17,243 nucleotides of DNA from Glomus cerebriforme (taxonomy: Eukaryota; Glomeromycota; Glomeromycetes; Glomerales; Glomeraceae): the NCBI GenBank assembly GCA_003550305.1, contig QKYT01000775.1, positions 1-17,243 of the forward strand, in the 5' to 3' direction. Made by a program: the position numbers and the translations under genes. A model generated the notes under the pieces. It made no database searches. It was not told the DNA's origin and saw only the letters and a program-made list of their open reading frames with translations. Numbering within the stretch: the first letter of the stretch is position 1; each line of letters opens with the position of its first letter. Below, piece after piece: positions 1-9,423 of this stretch.

Positions 1-2
1 TT

Positions 3-83
3 TTAAAATATCTTACTACTGATACATCCTCTTTTTATCACTATGAATGGGCAGAAGAAGCAGCAATGGCTCTTTTCCTATAG
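3..83 (+). pseudogene. Possible 3' end of an unidentified ORF
   Basis: From base 3 one plus-strand frame stays open for 26 codons and then stops at TAG (81-83). The end reads roughly YHYEWAEEAAMALFL, which is coding-like in composition compared with the poly-A/T DNA after it. I do not recognise a family. It could be the tail of a gene or transposon that begins outside the window, or chance. An alternative reading from the ATG at 43 (MNGQKKQQW...) overlaps it. Confidence 0.2.
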
Positions 84-390
84 GTACTAATAATCTCTAC
101 CCATCTATAAAGGAGAGGCTTTTTGTAAGATTGATTAAAAAAAAAAATTCAAATTGAAAAAAAAAAAAATGAAAAAAAGCTCATTATATACTTTTTTTAT
201 ATCACGTGTATCACATGATACAAGCTGCAGTTTATTTTAAAAAAAAATAACTGCACGCTGCACTTATCAATTAAGCCACAGGCCCACAGCTGCAGTTTAT
301 TTTAGTTAATCATTTATTTAAACCTTTTAAAATTGGCAACTTTTAATTACCATTTAAACTTTGAACTTTTGTTTTAGAAATTAAGAAACG
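84..390. other. Intergenic, A/T tracts with a hairpin and a direct repeat
   Basis: No gene seen. The stretch holds long A runs (about 138-177). A 17-base exact direct repeat beginning AGCTGCAGTTTA lies at 223-239 and 288-304. An imperfect inverted repeat pairs TGCAGTTTATTTT (226-238) with AAAAATAACTGCA (243-255) and could fold as a hairpin. A TCACGTG box lies at 202-208. This may be the upstream flank of the array that starts at 391. Confidence 0.5.
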
Positions 391-2022
391 GTTAGTTTCT
401 TTGTGAAACTTACCATTTTTTTTTAATTTTTTTTTAAAGAAACATTTCTAATGTTTCTTTTTTTTCTTTTGTAAGTCTTTCAGTTTTCAGTCTAATACTG
501 AAAAATGGGAACCGGTAAGTTTCTTCACGAAACTTACTATTTTTTTTTATTTTTTTTAGAAACGCTTATTAACATTTCTTTTTTTTTCTTGTAAATTCTC
601 CAAGCTCTTCAGTCTGAAATGGAAAGGGAAAATGGTAAGTTTTTTCATGAAACTTATCATTTTTTTCATTTTTTTTAAAGAAACGTTTCTAACATTTCTT
701 TTTTTTCTTATAGGTTCTTTGAGTTCTTCGATCCAGAATGGGAAGAGAAACAGTAAGTTTCTTTATGAAACTTATCATTTTTTTTGTTTTTTTAGAAACA
801 TTTATTAATGTTTCTTTTTTTCTTATAGGTTCTCTAAGCTCTTCAGTCTGAAATGAAAAGAGAAATGGTAAGTTTCTTTACGAAACTTATTATTTTTTTC
901 ATTTTTTTTTAAAGAAATGTTTTTAACATTTCTTTTTTTTTCTTGTAGTTTTTCCAAGCTCTTCAGTCCAGAATGGAAAGGAAAATGGTAAATTTCCTTA
1001 TGAAACTTATCATTTTTTTTGTTTTTTTAGAAACATTTATTAATGTTTCTTTTTTTCTTATAGGTTCTCTAAGCTCTTCAGTCCAGAATGAAAAGGAAAA
1101 TGGTAAATTTCATTAAGAAACTTACTATTTTTTTTGTTTTTTTTTTAGAAACGCTTATTAACATTTCTTTTTTTTTTTGTAGGTTCTCTAAGCTCTTCGG
1201 TCCAGAATGGGAAGGGAAATGGTAAGTTTTTTCACAAAACTTATCATTTTTTTTGTTTTTTTTAGAAATGCTTATTAACATTTCTTTTTTTTTTTGTAGG
1301 TTCTCCAAGCTCTTCAGTTCAGAATGGGAAGGAAAAATGGTAAATTTTTTCATAAAACTTATCATTTTTTTCATTTTTTTTTAAAGAAACATTTTTAACA
1401 TTTTTTCTTTTCTTTTCTTGTAAGTTCTCTATGCTTTCAGTTTAATACTGAAATTGAAAATGGTAAGTTTCTCAAGTTTCTTTGAGAAACTTACCATATT
1501 TTTTTTTGGTTTTCTTTTATTAGAAACATTTCTAATGTTTTCTTTCTTTTTCTTTTGTAAGTTCTCTTTGCTTTCAGATTAGTACATGAAATTGGAAATG
1601 ATAAGTTTCTTTGCAAAACTTGCCATTTTTTTTCTTTTTTTTTAGAAATATTTTCTAATAGTTCTTTTTCTTTCTTGTAAACTTTCCTTCAGTTCAGGCA
1701 CTTGGAATTAGGAAATGATAAGTTTCATAATGAAACTTATCATTCTTTTTTTTTTTGTTTTTTTAAATAAAAACATTTTTAACATTTCTTTTTTTTCTTC
1801 TTGTAGGTTTTTGGATTTTGTTTCGGGTATGAAAGTTTCTTCACAAAATTTATCTGATGCATTTACTTAAAGAATCATTAGTAAAAATAGTACTAATGTT
1901 CTTTTTTTCATTTTTTTTTGTAGGATCAGGCTTTTTTTCAATTTTGGCTTAAAAATCTGGTAAGTTTCGAAGTTGTAATTTTGAAACTTTCTTTTCAAAA
2001 TATAAGTTTCATAACGAAACTA
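391..2022 (+). repeat. Tandem array 1: about 13 intron-plus-mini-exon modules of about 118 bp
   Basis: Successive modules start with GTAAGTTTC-like donors at 515, 635, 753, 868, 988, 1103, 1222, 1340 and 1463, with weaker copies to 2022 (GATAAG at 1600 and 1718, a good GTAAGT at 1960). Each module contains a donor followed at once by a hairpin (AGTTTC...GAAACT), a T-tract, a second hairpin (AGAAACATT...AATGTTTCT) holding CTAAC/CTAAT/TTAAC, another T-tract, TTGTAG or TATAG, then about 39 nt ending AAATG before the next donor. Six consecutive copies keep both GT and AG: exon-like blocks 714-752, 829-867, 949-987, 1064-1102, 1183-1221 and 1300-1339. These are 39 nt except the last (40). The intron-like parts are 76-81 bp. 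Outer copies are decayed, for example TAG to TAA. Whether it is transcribed or spliced cannot be told from sequence. Confidence 0.85.
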
Positions 2023-2168
2023 GGATCCCAAACAATTTATGTATAGGTCAGATGAAAATTTCAAAATTTACTATGATTAATAAGCAAACTATTTTCAACT
2101 CTGCTAAGCAAACTCTTATTATAACTTAAGAAAATTTAGCTCTGCTAAGCAAACTGTTTTGTGACTTA
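2023..2168. repeat. Short spacer with CTCTGCTAAGCAAACT direct repeats
   Basis: Between array 1 and the Tc1 element. The 16-mer CTCTGCTAAGCAAACT occurs exactly at 2099-2114 and 2140-2155, with the partial copy TAAGCAAACT at 2081-2090. A relative (TCTGCTATGCAAACA) appears near 4577, on the other side of the transposon, so these may be flanks of one original locus. Confidence 0.6.
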
Positions 2169-3855
2169 TGGTGGACGTCAAAACAAATGCATCAAAATTT
2201 ATAAATTATTAAATCACATGTTATTTAATCATTTATTTATATATCAACGTTATATTTANTAAATATTTAACATATCATATGATCTTCATATTACATCAAT
2301 TTTAATAATAATTATTAAACTGAATTTTTTATAATCACATAATTTTTGTTAAAATATTGGTGCGTTTAATTTGCCGCTTTATTATATATTATGAATTTAT
2401 TAAAAAAAAATAAAAATATTTAAATTTTTTTAACTAAAAATATATTCAAATATTTAAATTTTTTTAACTAAAAATATATTCAAATATTTTTTACCATCGG
2501 GTATATCCTCCCTTTGCTTTAATTACATCATTAATTCATTTTGGCATTGTTTCTATTAATTTAGAACATGCCTCCAAAGCCGTTTCATTTCATATCTTAG
2601 AAATTTGCTCCCATAACATGTCTTTTTCTCTAATTTCAATTTCTGAAGTTCTGAGACGATGATCAATATCGTTCCAAAGATGTTCTATAGGATTAAGATC
2701 AGGAGACTGAGGCGGCCATGACAAAACCTCTATTTTATTATCTTCAAACCACTACTTAGTATGGGCTACTGTATACTTTGGGTCGTTATCTTGTTGAAAT
2801 ATAACATTATTAGTATCTAAATCATAGTAGTGAAGGGTGCCCATAAGGTCCTCTTCCAATATCTTGCAATATAATTCTGCATCCAGGCCACCCTCTATTC
2901 TTACCAAATTTCTTACATCTGAAGAAGTGAAACATCTCATACAAAAATACTACCTCCTCCAAATTTAACAGTAGGCTTCACATGAACATCTTGAAGTGGG
3001 TCTTTTAGACATTTCTAGCAATATTGACGGCCATCAGAGCCAAATATTTGAAATTTTAACTCATCAGACCACATCACCTTATTCCAATCACTTACTGTCC
3101 AATTTTTGTATCTTTTCGCAAAATTTAGATGTTTTTCACGGTATTTTTTAGATAGTAACGACTTCTTATGTTTTACTCGAGCTGCTAAACCATTTCTTTT
3201 TAGTGCTCTACATACTATACTTGAGCTCACTTCAATATTATCATTGACCTTTAAAGATTTTTGAATTTGAACTGCGTTAGAACATTTTCTTGTCATTATA
3301 CTTCTTACAATATTACATTCATCACGTTTATTTAGCTTACATGGACGGCCTAAACTGGGTTTGTTTTGAACGTTACCTGTCTTCTCATACTTCTTTTTTA
3401 ATCTTACAATAGTTGTGTGACTTTTACAACCAACTTTAGCAGCAATTTCTCTTGTTGTATATTCTTTTTCAAGCATCATAATAGCTTGAGCTCTCTGTTC
3501 GGTAGATAACTGTGCCTTAAAAATAAATAATAAAAAAAAATATTTTTTTTAAAAAAACCATATGTGAGGAAAATAATTTTGTAAAATTACTAATATAAAA
3601 TATAAAAAAAAATTTTTTATGCTTTATTTTTTATATTTTTTACAAAACGTTAAAATAAACGCACCATAGTTAGGAGAAAAAAAATTACATAACTGTAAAT
3701 TGTGTAATACAAAAAAGGGGTAATATTTATAATCTTAAAGATCAACATCTATATTACTTATTTAGAAAATATTAAATCAATTGGATTTATTTTGATCGAC
3801 AAACACGTGATTTAATAATTTGTAAATTTTGGTGCGTTTGTTTTGACGCCCACTG
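2169..3855 (-). mobile_element. Tc1/mariner-type DNA transposon, degenerate
   Basis: The ends form inverted repeats. 2169-2222 matches the reverse complement of 3802-3855 at about 47 of 54 bases; the outer right end reads CAGTGGGCGTCAAAACAAAC on the minus strand. TA flanks both sides (2167-2168 and 3856-3857), the target duplication usual for Tc1/mariner. Every end contains a second, oppositely oriented copy of the core GGTGCGTTTA about 190 bp inside (2360 region and the complement near 3660). The termini are therefore about 215 bp long and themselves palindromic. The element carries one minus-strand transposase relic with four stops and a frameshift, so it is non-autonomous. It sits between the two intron-like arrays. 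Confidence 0.9.
2491..3515 (-). pseudogene. Tc1-like transposase relic (DD34E)
   Basis: Minus-strand reading from about 3515 (AQLSTEQRAQ) or the ATG at 3479. An N-terminal helix-turn-helix (TTREIAAKVGCKSHTTIVRL) and GRP motif (SLGRPCKL) are followed by a Tc1-like catalytic domain. The first acidic motif is MWSDELKFQIFGSDGRQYC; the second is FQQDNDPKYT; the third is SPDLNPIEHLW, with 34 residues between the last two catalytic residues. The family cuts and pastes DNA at TA sites. The frame is broken by TAG at 3015-3017, a one-base loss near 2940 within the VWGCF-type motif, TAG at 2752-2754, TGA at 2590-2592 and TGA at 2536-2538. It ends GGYTRW then TAA at 2491-2493. The N-terminal start is unclear because upstream DNA is poly-T and may hold a splice site. 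Certainly non-functional as it stands. Confidence 0.92.
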
Positions 3856-3857
3856 TA

Positions 3858-4752
3858 TATATATTAAGTAAAATTTGTAGTTTTTCTATATTAAACTCAA
3901 AATCAGCATTTAAAACCTACTTTTTGAGATTAAGTAAAGTTGTAGAGCAAATAAAATTACACATAATACTCAAATTTCAAAAGTATATAATAGATAGTTA
4001 AGACTCATGATTAACTTTTGTATTCTATCTNATTTTGNATTTTAGCANTTTCTTTATATTAAACTCAAAATCGGCATTCATAACCTATTTTTTGAAATAT
4101 AATATTCAAATTTTAAAGTATACAACAGTTAAAAAAGTCAAATTTTACTATAAAAAAATATCAAAAATTGTAAAAAAGTTACTAAGTAAAATAGATGCAA
4201 CATTTAATGATTGATGCAGAAATGGTATTGTAAAAATAAAAATTTGGAAAAAGAAAACCACTTATTTTCTCTTCCTCCCATTCCTTTCATTTTCAATTTT
4301 TATATATCATTTTTGGTATTATGTAGACACATATACATTTTAGACTTTATCACGTAAAAGTTTGTTATGCAATCATGTATAATTTCATTATATGATCACA
4401 TATAAAAATAGATTAATTTTTGTTACACTATCACGTATAAAAATAGATTACATTTTATTACACCATCACGTATTAAATTTACATGTTAATTTTATTTAGT
4501 GTTTTTAATTTTAAGGGGGTATATTTTTAAAATATTTGACGTTATACAACATATTTCATATATTCCAAAATAAGTTTCTGCTATGCAAACATATTACTGA
4601 GTCAAATTTATATGTCCTACTACTATGCATATAAAATATTGACTATTTTAAAATTAACCCTTTAAATAAGCAAAAAAAATCTCACTAGGGGTAAAAATTT
4701 TCTATATTCAATAAACAAACTCAAATCCTACCTATTCATATATTGTTCAAGG
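3858..4752. other. Intergenic with an imperfect direct duplication and short tandem repeats
   Basis: No gene. A block beginning TATTAAACTCAAAATC(A/G)GCATT occurs at about 3886-3990 and again at about 4057-4130. Both copies continue into AC(C)TA-TTTTTTGA and, further on, ATA(C/T)TCAAATTT. The first copy carries an extra stretch. At about 4387-4480, three units of about 38 bp share TCAC(A/G)TATAAAAATAGATTA. Three N bases (4031, 4038, 4048) lie between the duplicated blocks. Confidence 0.6.
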
Positions 4753-5565
4753 TCCTACGAAACTTCATTTTTTTTTGTTTTTTTATTTTAAAAAATATTC
4801 TAACTGAATATTTCTTCTTTTTTTGTAAGTTTGCTCCTGAACTTGGAAAACTGAAACGTAAGTTTCGTAACATTCATTTTGTTACAAAACTTCATTTTTT
4901 TGGTTTTTTCTTTAAGAAATGTTCTAACTGAATGTTTTTTCTTTTTTTTTGTAGATTCAACTCTGAGAATTTGGAATTAGAAAAGAAACATAAGTTTTGT
5001 AATGAATTACTTTATTATGAACTTCATTTTTTCATTTTTTTTCTTTATTAGAAATATTCTAATTGACCATTTCTTTTTTTTTTTTGTNGGTTTACTCCTA
5101 AACTTGAAAAACCAAAACATAAGTTTCGTAACATTCATTTCATTATAAGCTTTATTTTTCATTTTTTTTTCTTTGTATAAAAACGTTCTAACTGAACATT
5201 TCTTTTTTTCTTTTGTAGATTCAGTTCTGGAAATGGAAATGGAAACATAAGTTTCATAATGTTCGTTTCATTACAAACTTTATTTTTTATTTTTTTTCTT
5301 TATATAGAAACATCCTAACTAAATGTTTCTTCTTTTTTTGTAGGATTGCTCCTGGATTTGAGATACTGAAATGTAAGTTTTATAACGAATATTTTATTAC
5401 GAAACTTCATTTTTTCATTTTTTTCTTTATTAGAAATGTTCTAACTGAATGTTTTTTTTTTTGTTAATTCAGTTTATTCCTTAAAATTTGGATTTTTGGG
5501 AATCAGAAACATAAGTTTCGCAACTTAGCTGCAAAACTTAATTACTTTTTTATAGATTCTGGATT
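4753..5565 (+). repeat. Tandem array 2: diverged intron/mini-exon modules of about 128 bp
   Basis: Module starts (GTAAG or mutated ATAAG) lie at 4858, 4990, 5119, 5247, 5373 and 5511, with an earlier truncated copy at about 4753. The layout is as in array 1. A donor is followed by a long hairpin (GTTTCGTAAC...GTTACAAAAC in the clearest copy), a T-rich stretch, AGAAATGTTCTAACTGAATGT with a CTAAC branch-like motif, poly-T, then TTTGTAG and a short exon-like block. Several blocks read F-(A/T/S/N)-(P/S)- in frame, e.g. FAPELGKLK and FTPKLEKPK. Only two of the six later donors remain GT; the others are AT, so most units could not splice normally. The last block (ATTCTGGATTTGG, from about 5561) runs to a stop and an AATAAA at 5644-5649. 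Confidence 0.8.
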
Positions 5566-5732
5566 TGGATATCAGAATTGAATAGTTAGTTAGTATAGCA
5601 TAGTTAGTATATCTAGGAAGAATTTGTAATTTAATACATTTTTAATAAATGAAAATAGTTTAAANATAATAAAATCAATTAACAATGCTTTTATTTATTA
5701 AATGTAGTTAATATATGCTAAAATTTGTATTA
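5566..5732 (+). other. Possible terminal exon and polyadenylation region of array 2
   Basis: After the last acceptor-like TTTTATAG (ending about 5560) a short frame FWIWISELNS ends in TAG. A GTTAGTTAGTATAGCATAGTTAG stretch and AATAAA at 5644-5649 follow. This is the organisation expected of a last exon and 3' UTR, but there is no independent evidence of transcription. Confidence 0.25.
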
Positions 5733-5824
5733 TTATACGCATTTTTTAACATTTTTATATGCATTTTTCAACTAATAATACGCGTTTTTTAACTAATCTA
5801 GTGTTGTTATATGCATTTTTAAAC
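5733..5824. repeat. Four copies of a TTATAYGCATTTTTTAAC motif
   Basis: Near-identical 18-mers lie at 5733-5750 (TTATACGCATTTTTTAAC), 5755-5772 (TTATATGCATTTTTCAAC), 5776-5793 (TAATACGCGTTTTTTAAC) and 5807-5824 (TTATATGCATTTTTAAAC). Spacing is 22, 21 and 31 bp. They differ mainly by C/T changes in the CG. This is a degenerate short tandem repeat of unknown role. Confidence 0.7.
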
Positions 5825-5856
5825 TGCTGTTGTTTACTGTATATTGTTATACATCT

Positions 5857-5925
5857 AAAAAAGTGTTGTGTAATACATTTTTAATCATGTTGGTTAACAA
5901 AGGGTTCATTGCGCAACACTTTTTT
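5857..5925. repeat. Perfect 12-bp inverted repeat
   Basis: AAAAAAGTGTTG (5857-5868) is the exact reverse complement of CAACACTTTTTT (5914-5925), with a 45-base loop. It could be a small fold-back element or the ends of a short MITE-like insertion. No clear target duplication is visible. Confidence 0.6.
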
Positions 5926-5979
5926 GGTGTTGAGCAATATATGGCATATATTTACACTTTATATGCCTGTTCAAAACTT

Positions 5980-6150
5980 CCTGATGCTTCCTTTCATTAT
6001 TTTTCATTTCTGATGTATCCTTCTCATTGTTTTTTATTCCTGATGTATTATTTTTTATTCTAATGTCTTCCTCTCATTTGTTTTTCATTCCCATCACCTT
6101 TCTTTCATTATTTTCATTCCTGATACTCACTTTTTATTGCTTTTTATCTC
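5980..6150. repeat. Degenerate pyrimidine-rich minisatellite, about 30-bp unit
   Basis: About six units built on CCTGATGT-TCCTTCTCATT-TTTTTCATT follow one another, with variants CTGATGTATCC, CTAATGTCTTCC and CCCATCACC. The strand is almost purine-free. Short open frames across it are by-products of the repeat. Confidence 0.7.
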
Positions 6151-6680
6151 TTTGTTATTGTTCCATTTATTTTTATTTTTATTTCATTCTTTTCACTTTT
6201 CTTTTTTCCTAAATCTAAAATTAGTTTTAAAAACAAGAGAAGTTTAATTAGTTATATTCTATAAAAGATTTAAATTATTGTAAATAAAATACATTCAATT
6301 TTCTTAGATTAATTGTTTAAAATAAAGTAAATAATTTATGTAAATAAAAATGTCTAATGATGATAATTAAAAAAAATTGTTTAATATGATATTAAGTTGT
6401 TAGTAATCAGTATGGCCAATAAAATTGATTTAATCATATGATTGTTAAGTTTTTAAAACTGTACTGTATGAATTTTTGCATATTAAAATCATATAGTATA
6501 GTTTAGCCAACTGTATAGTACAGTTTATCTATATACCTATTTTTATCTATTTTTTTTCTATCTACACATTTAATTAAAGAGTAGCAGGCTACTATTAAAA
6601 GAAAATCATGATATTTTATTATTTTAAATAACTAATTATATAAAAAAAATAAGAAAAATTCTAACTGTTCTATTAAAGTA
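6151..6680. other. AT-rich intergenic, one hairpin
   Basis: No gene seen. AAACTGTACTGTA (6456-6468) faces TATAGTACAGTTT (6514-6526), giving an imperfect stem with a loop that repeats ATAGTATAGTTTA. The rest is low-complexity A/T. Confidence 0.5.
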
Positions 6681-9093
6681 ATTAAAGTTCTATACAAACT
6701 AGCTCAAGCTGAACTAAAGACTATTTGAACTCAGCTTGAAATAATTTTTGAGCTAAGCTTTTATAAACTGAGCCATAATAAATATCAGCTCGAGTTTTTT
6801 AAGCTAAGCTGAGACAGTTTGAGTCAACTTAAACTTTATGTATAATAAATTTTTTTATAAAATTGATTACATATATTTTAGATTTTATGATATTTAATAC
6901 TTAAATTGAAGTATTTATTATAGATTATTTATAATATCGCAATTATAATTACACTAAATAATTATTAATCAAAATTCTTTATATATTTTATATATAAATA
7001 TTTTATTATTTTTGTGTTTCCTCATTTGTTCTATATACTCTTTTAACCATCAAATCTAAAATATAAATAAATTCAGTTTACGATATATATTTTTTTAAAA
7101 AATAAGTTGAATAATTAGATTTATTAATGATAGAAATTGCAATAAGTGTATATTAAAAATAGTAAATTATACTATATAAATCCTTTTTCCTCACATTGGA
7201 GGCAGAAATGCTCAACTTATCACACTTATATTATATAGGTCCTCAGAGTGAGGTTATGTTGCTGAACTTTTTTAGATAAGATATGCTCTGAATCTTTCAC
7301 ATATTCTAATGCTAGATACCAAAATAGTTCTTTAACCAGTCCTTTTGAATCTTTCCATTAAATACAATTTTTTGGGATCCAATTTATCTAAATCTCTTCA
7401 CAAATCACTTGAATCTTCTAACTAGCATAAAACATTGATGAATTCTAAAGACTGGATACTAGTGCTAATTTTTAGAATCCAGGAAACACTCTTTTATACT
7501 CAGGTCTTCAAACTAGTAAGAAATATTATAAAGCTATCCAAAACTTTTTAAAAAGATTTATAAAAGCCGGCTACTAATACCAACCTTTAGAAAAAAGAAC
7601 TATTTATAATAACTAATACTAAAATAATAAAAAAGAAACTAAACTAATTATATCTCTATTCTTCTACCAACTCTTCTATCCCATCAGAATCAGCATTATG
7701 ATTGTTCTAACAGATGTTTCAGAAGAATCACTTATACTGTCTTATCTGTAGGTTATCATCAAGTACCTATCCTCCTCTTCTACTCCAGTAATAGTCCTTC
7801 ACAATAGGCCAATTCCTCATGATACTGCCAGATATTCTCCTGTGAATCGAATTGACTGCTTACCTTAGAGTAAATATGTACTTATGTACTATAACCATCT
7901 AGCTTGTCCCTATTGAAGAATCTTCATCCTTGATATACCTATTACAAAAATAACTTCCAGTAACATGTTACTCTCACTAAAACTTTATATTAATATAAAC
8001 TGATTCTATACAAAGTCTTTTGCACCTTATTTACTTTTTTGATTTTTCTAATAAATCACCAACTATAACATCATCTTAAGGAGCTAAAAAAAGAGATCAT
8101 CACAGTAAAACTAAAACTTAGAGAATGTGTTACAACAAGAGAATCAATCATTAATAAATGATTAGCTGTCAATTAATTTTTTTAGTATCCTATTTCGTTT
8201 GCCTAAAGTACTAAAATCCACAATTTTTTCTAACTTTATGTGATAACTAAGAAAAGTAGATCACAAATATGGTAAGATAAGTATGCTCTTTAACCAGAAA
8301 TTTCATATTTGTTTTCACAAACAAGAAAAAACTGATATTCTTCTACCTTTCTACCAACAAAAACAAATATTAAATTTTTTAAAAAAAGGTATTATCACTA
8401 AAATTAAATGTTAGAAAAAACCTTTCCTGCTACACCAAGCCCATACAACAACTCTGCAAAAAGTATCATACTACTAAAGAAACTTAATGCTAGGCTCACT
8501 TCTGGATCCACCATCTTTTCCAGTATTGCCAGAAAATTTTTTTACCTTCACATGACCTTTAAAAATTTGTCACTGATGTTACACCCTCCCTGTTTTTCAT
8601 TTTTACTATGTATTCTAGGGACAGATTTTTTTTGGTATAAAAAATCCTATTTGTCATACTTTATTTATTACATACTTAAATTTTTTAATGCAGACTGAGA
8701 ATATATAATGCTAGCCAAAATCACATAGGTGTGAAAATTTTTCTGGTGATATTAGGATAAATGAGTCCACCAAAAGCAGTCACAGCCCACAAGTTCAACT
8801 CATCCATCTTATGCTCATAAGAGATATCTTAGAATACTAAATGACCCTTTAGATATCAACTTAAAAAAAGATATAAGTAATTGAAAGTTATTATAGATCT
8901 GACTTGTGAAGAAGCTAAGTTTATTATTAGCTCAAGTTTTTCAAATTAAGTTTATTGCTAACTTAAGCTTATTTAAGCCAGCTTGTGAGCTAGCTTGTGA
9001 GCCACTAAGCCAATTTAAATGTGGTTTGACTTGGCTTGAACTTAGTTTAGCTTGAAAATTTGCAAGCTGACTCAGATTATACGGAGCTTTAAT
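6681..9093. mobile_element. Candidate 2.4-kb non-autonomous element with degenerate inverted ends
   Basis: The left end starts ATTAAAGTTCTATACAAACT (6681-) and the right end, read on the minus strand from 9093, starts ATTAAAGCTCCGTATAATCT. About 19 of the first 30 bases match. Inside each end, clusters of AGCTCAAGCT / GAGCTAAGCTT / CAGCTTG motifs fill 6700-6830 and 8890-9070, mostly in opposite orientation at the two ends. This subterminal motif clustering is typical of DNA transposons. The interior (about 7180-8870) has distinctly less poly-A/T than its flanks. I could not find an intact transposase or a target duplication, so the family is unknown. Confidence 0.4.
7656..7860 (-). pseudogene. 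Short coding-like remnants, unidentified
   Basis: On the minus strand, 7860-7780 reads SSQFDSQENIWQYHEELAY and a few more residues before a stop. Then 7697-7656 reads NADSDGIEELVEE before TAG. Both are acidic and coding-like in composition, and could be the last exons of a decayed transposase or host gene. I cannot name a family. Stops and frame changes between them exclude one continuous ORF. Confidence 0.25.
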
Positions 9094-9423
9094 CTTATCT
9101 TTTAATATTCTATTGGATTATTATATCATCTTCAAAAATTTTTCTTATATATTTTCAATATAATTTATTTATATATTTGAATTTTGCTAAAGCTTTAAAA
9201 AAATTATCATATATATATTAAAACTTTTAAATAGAAAGATATTTGTATAATTCTATAATATAAGCATATAAAATAAAAAAAATTTATATATAAAAAAATA
9301 AACTCTTAGTTAACTGTACTATTTTTAAAATTTTATGTTATAAGAATCTAAAAATTAATTTTATTTGATTTTACCAATAAAAACAATTAATATATAAAAA
9401 AAATAAATAAACTTCTTAAAATA
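9094..9423. other. Very AT-rich intergenic
   Basis: Runs of TATATA and A/T homopolymers. No ORF, RNA gene or repeat structure that I can support. Confidence 0.5.

Noticed and set aside
1078..1374. 98-codon minus-strand ORF in array 1
   Set aside because: It is the antisense of the tandem modules; its KKKEMLIS repeats are poly-T and GAAACAT stems read backwards.
391..2022. CRISPR-like array
   Set aside because: There are no constant direct repeats with unique spacers: the whole 118-bp unit is repeated, and the genome is eukaryotic.
4743..4931. 62-codon plus-strand ORF in array 2
   Set aside because: It runs through intron-like poly-T (FFF runs); only its FAPELGKLK part matches an exon-like block.
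5830..6212. Two overlapping Phe/Leu-rich plus-strand ORFs
   Set aside because: They are the translation of the pyrimidine-rich minisatellite and have no gene-like features.
8408..8698. 96-codon plus-strand ORF
   Set aside because: No recognisable family and a Phe-rich tail; the composition suits the inside of a decayed element. The opposite strand has an equally short open frame, so neither is supported.
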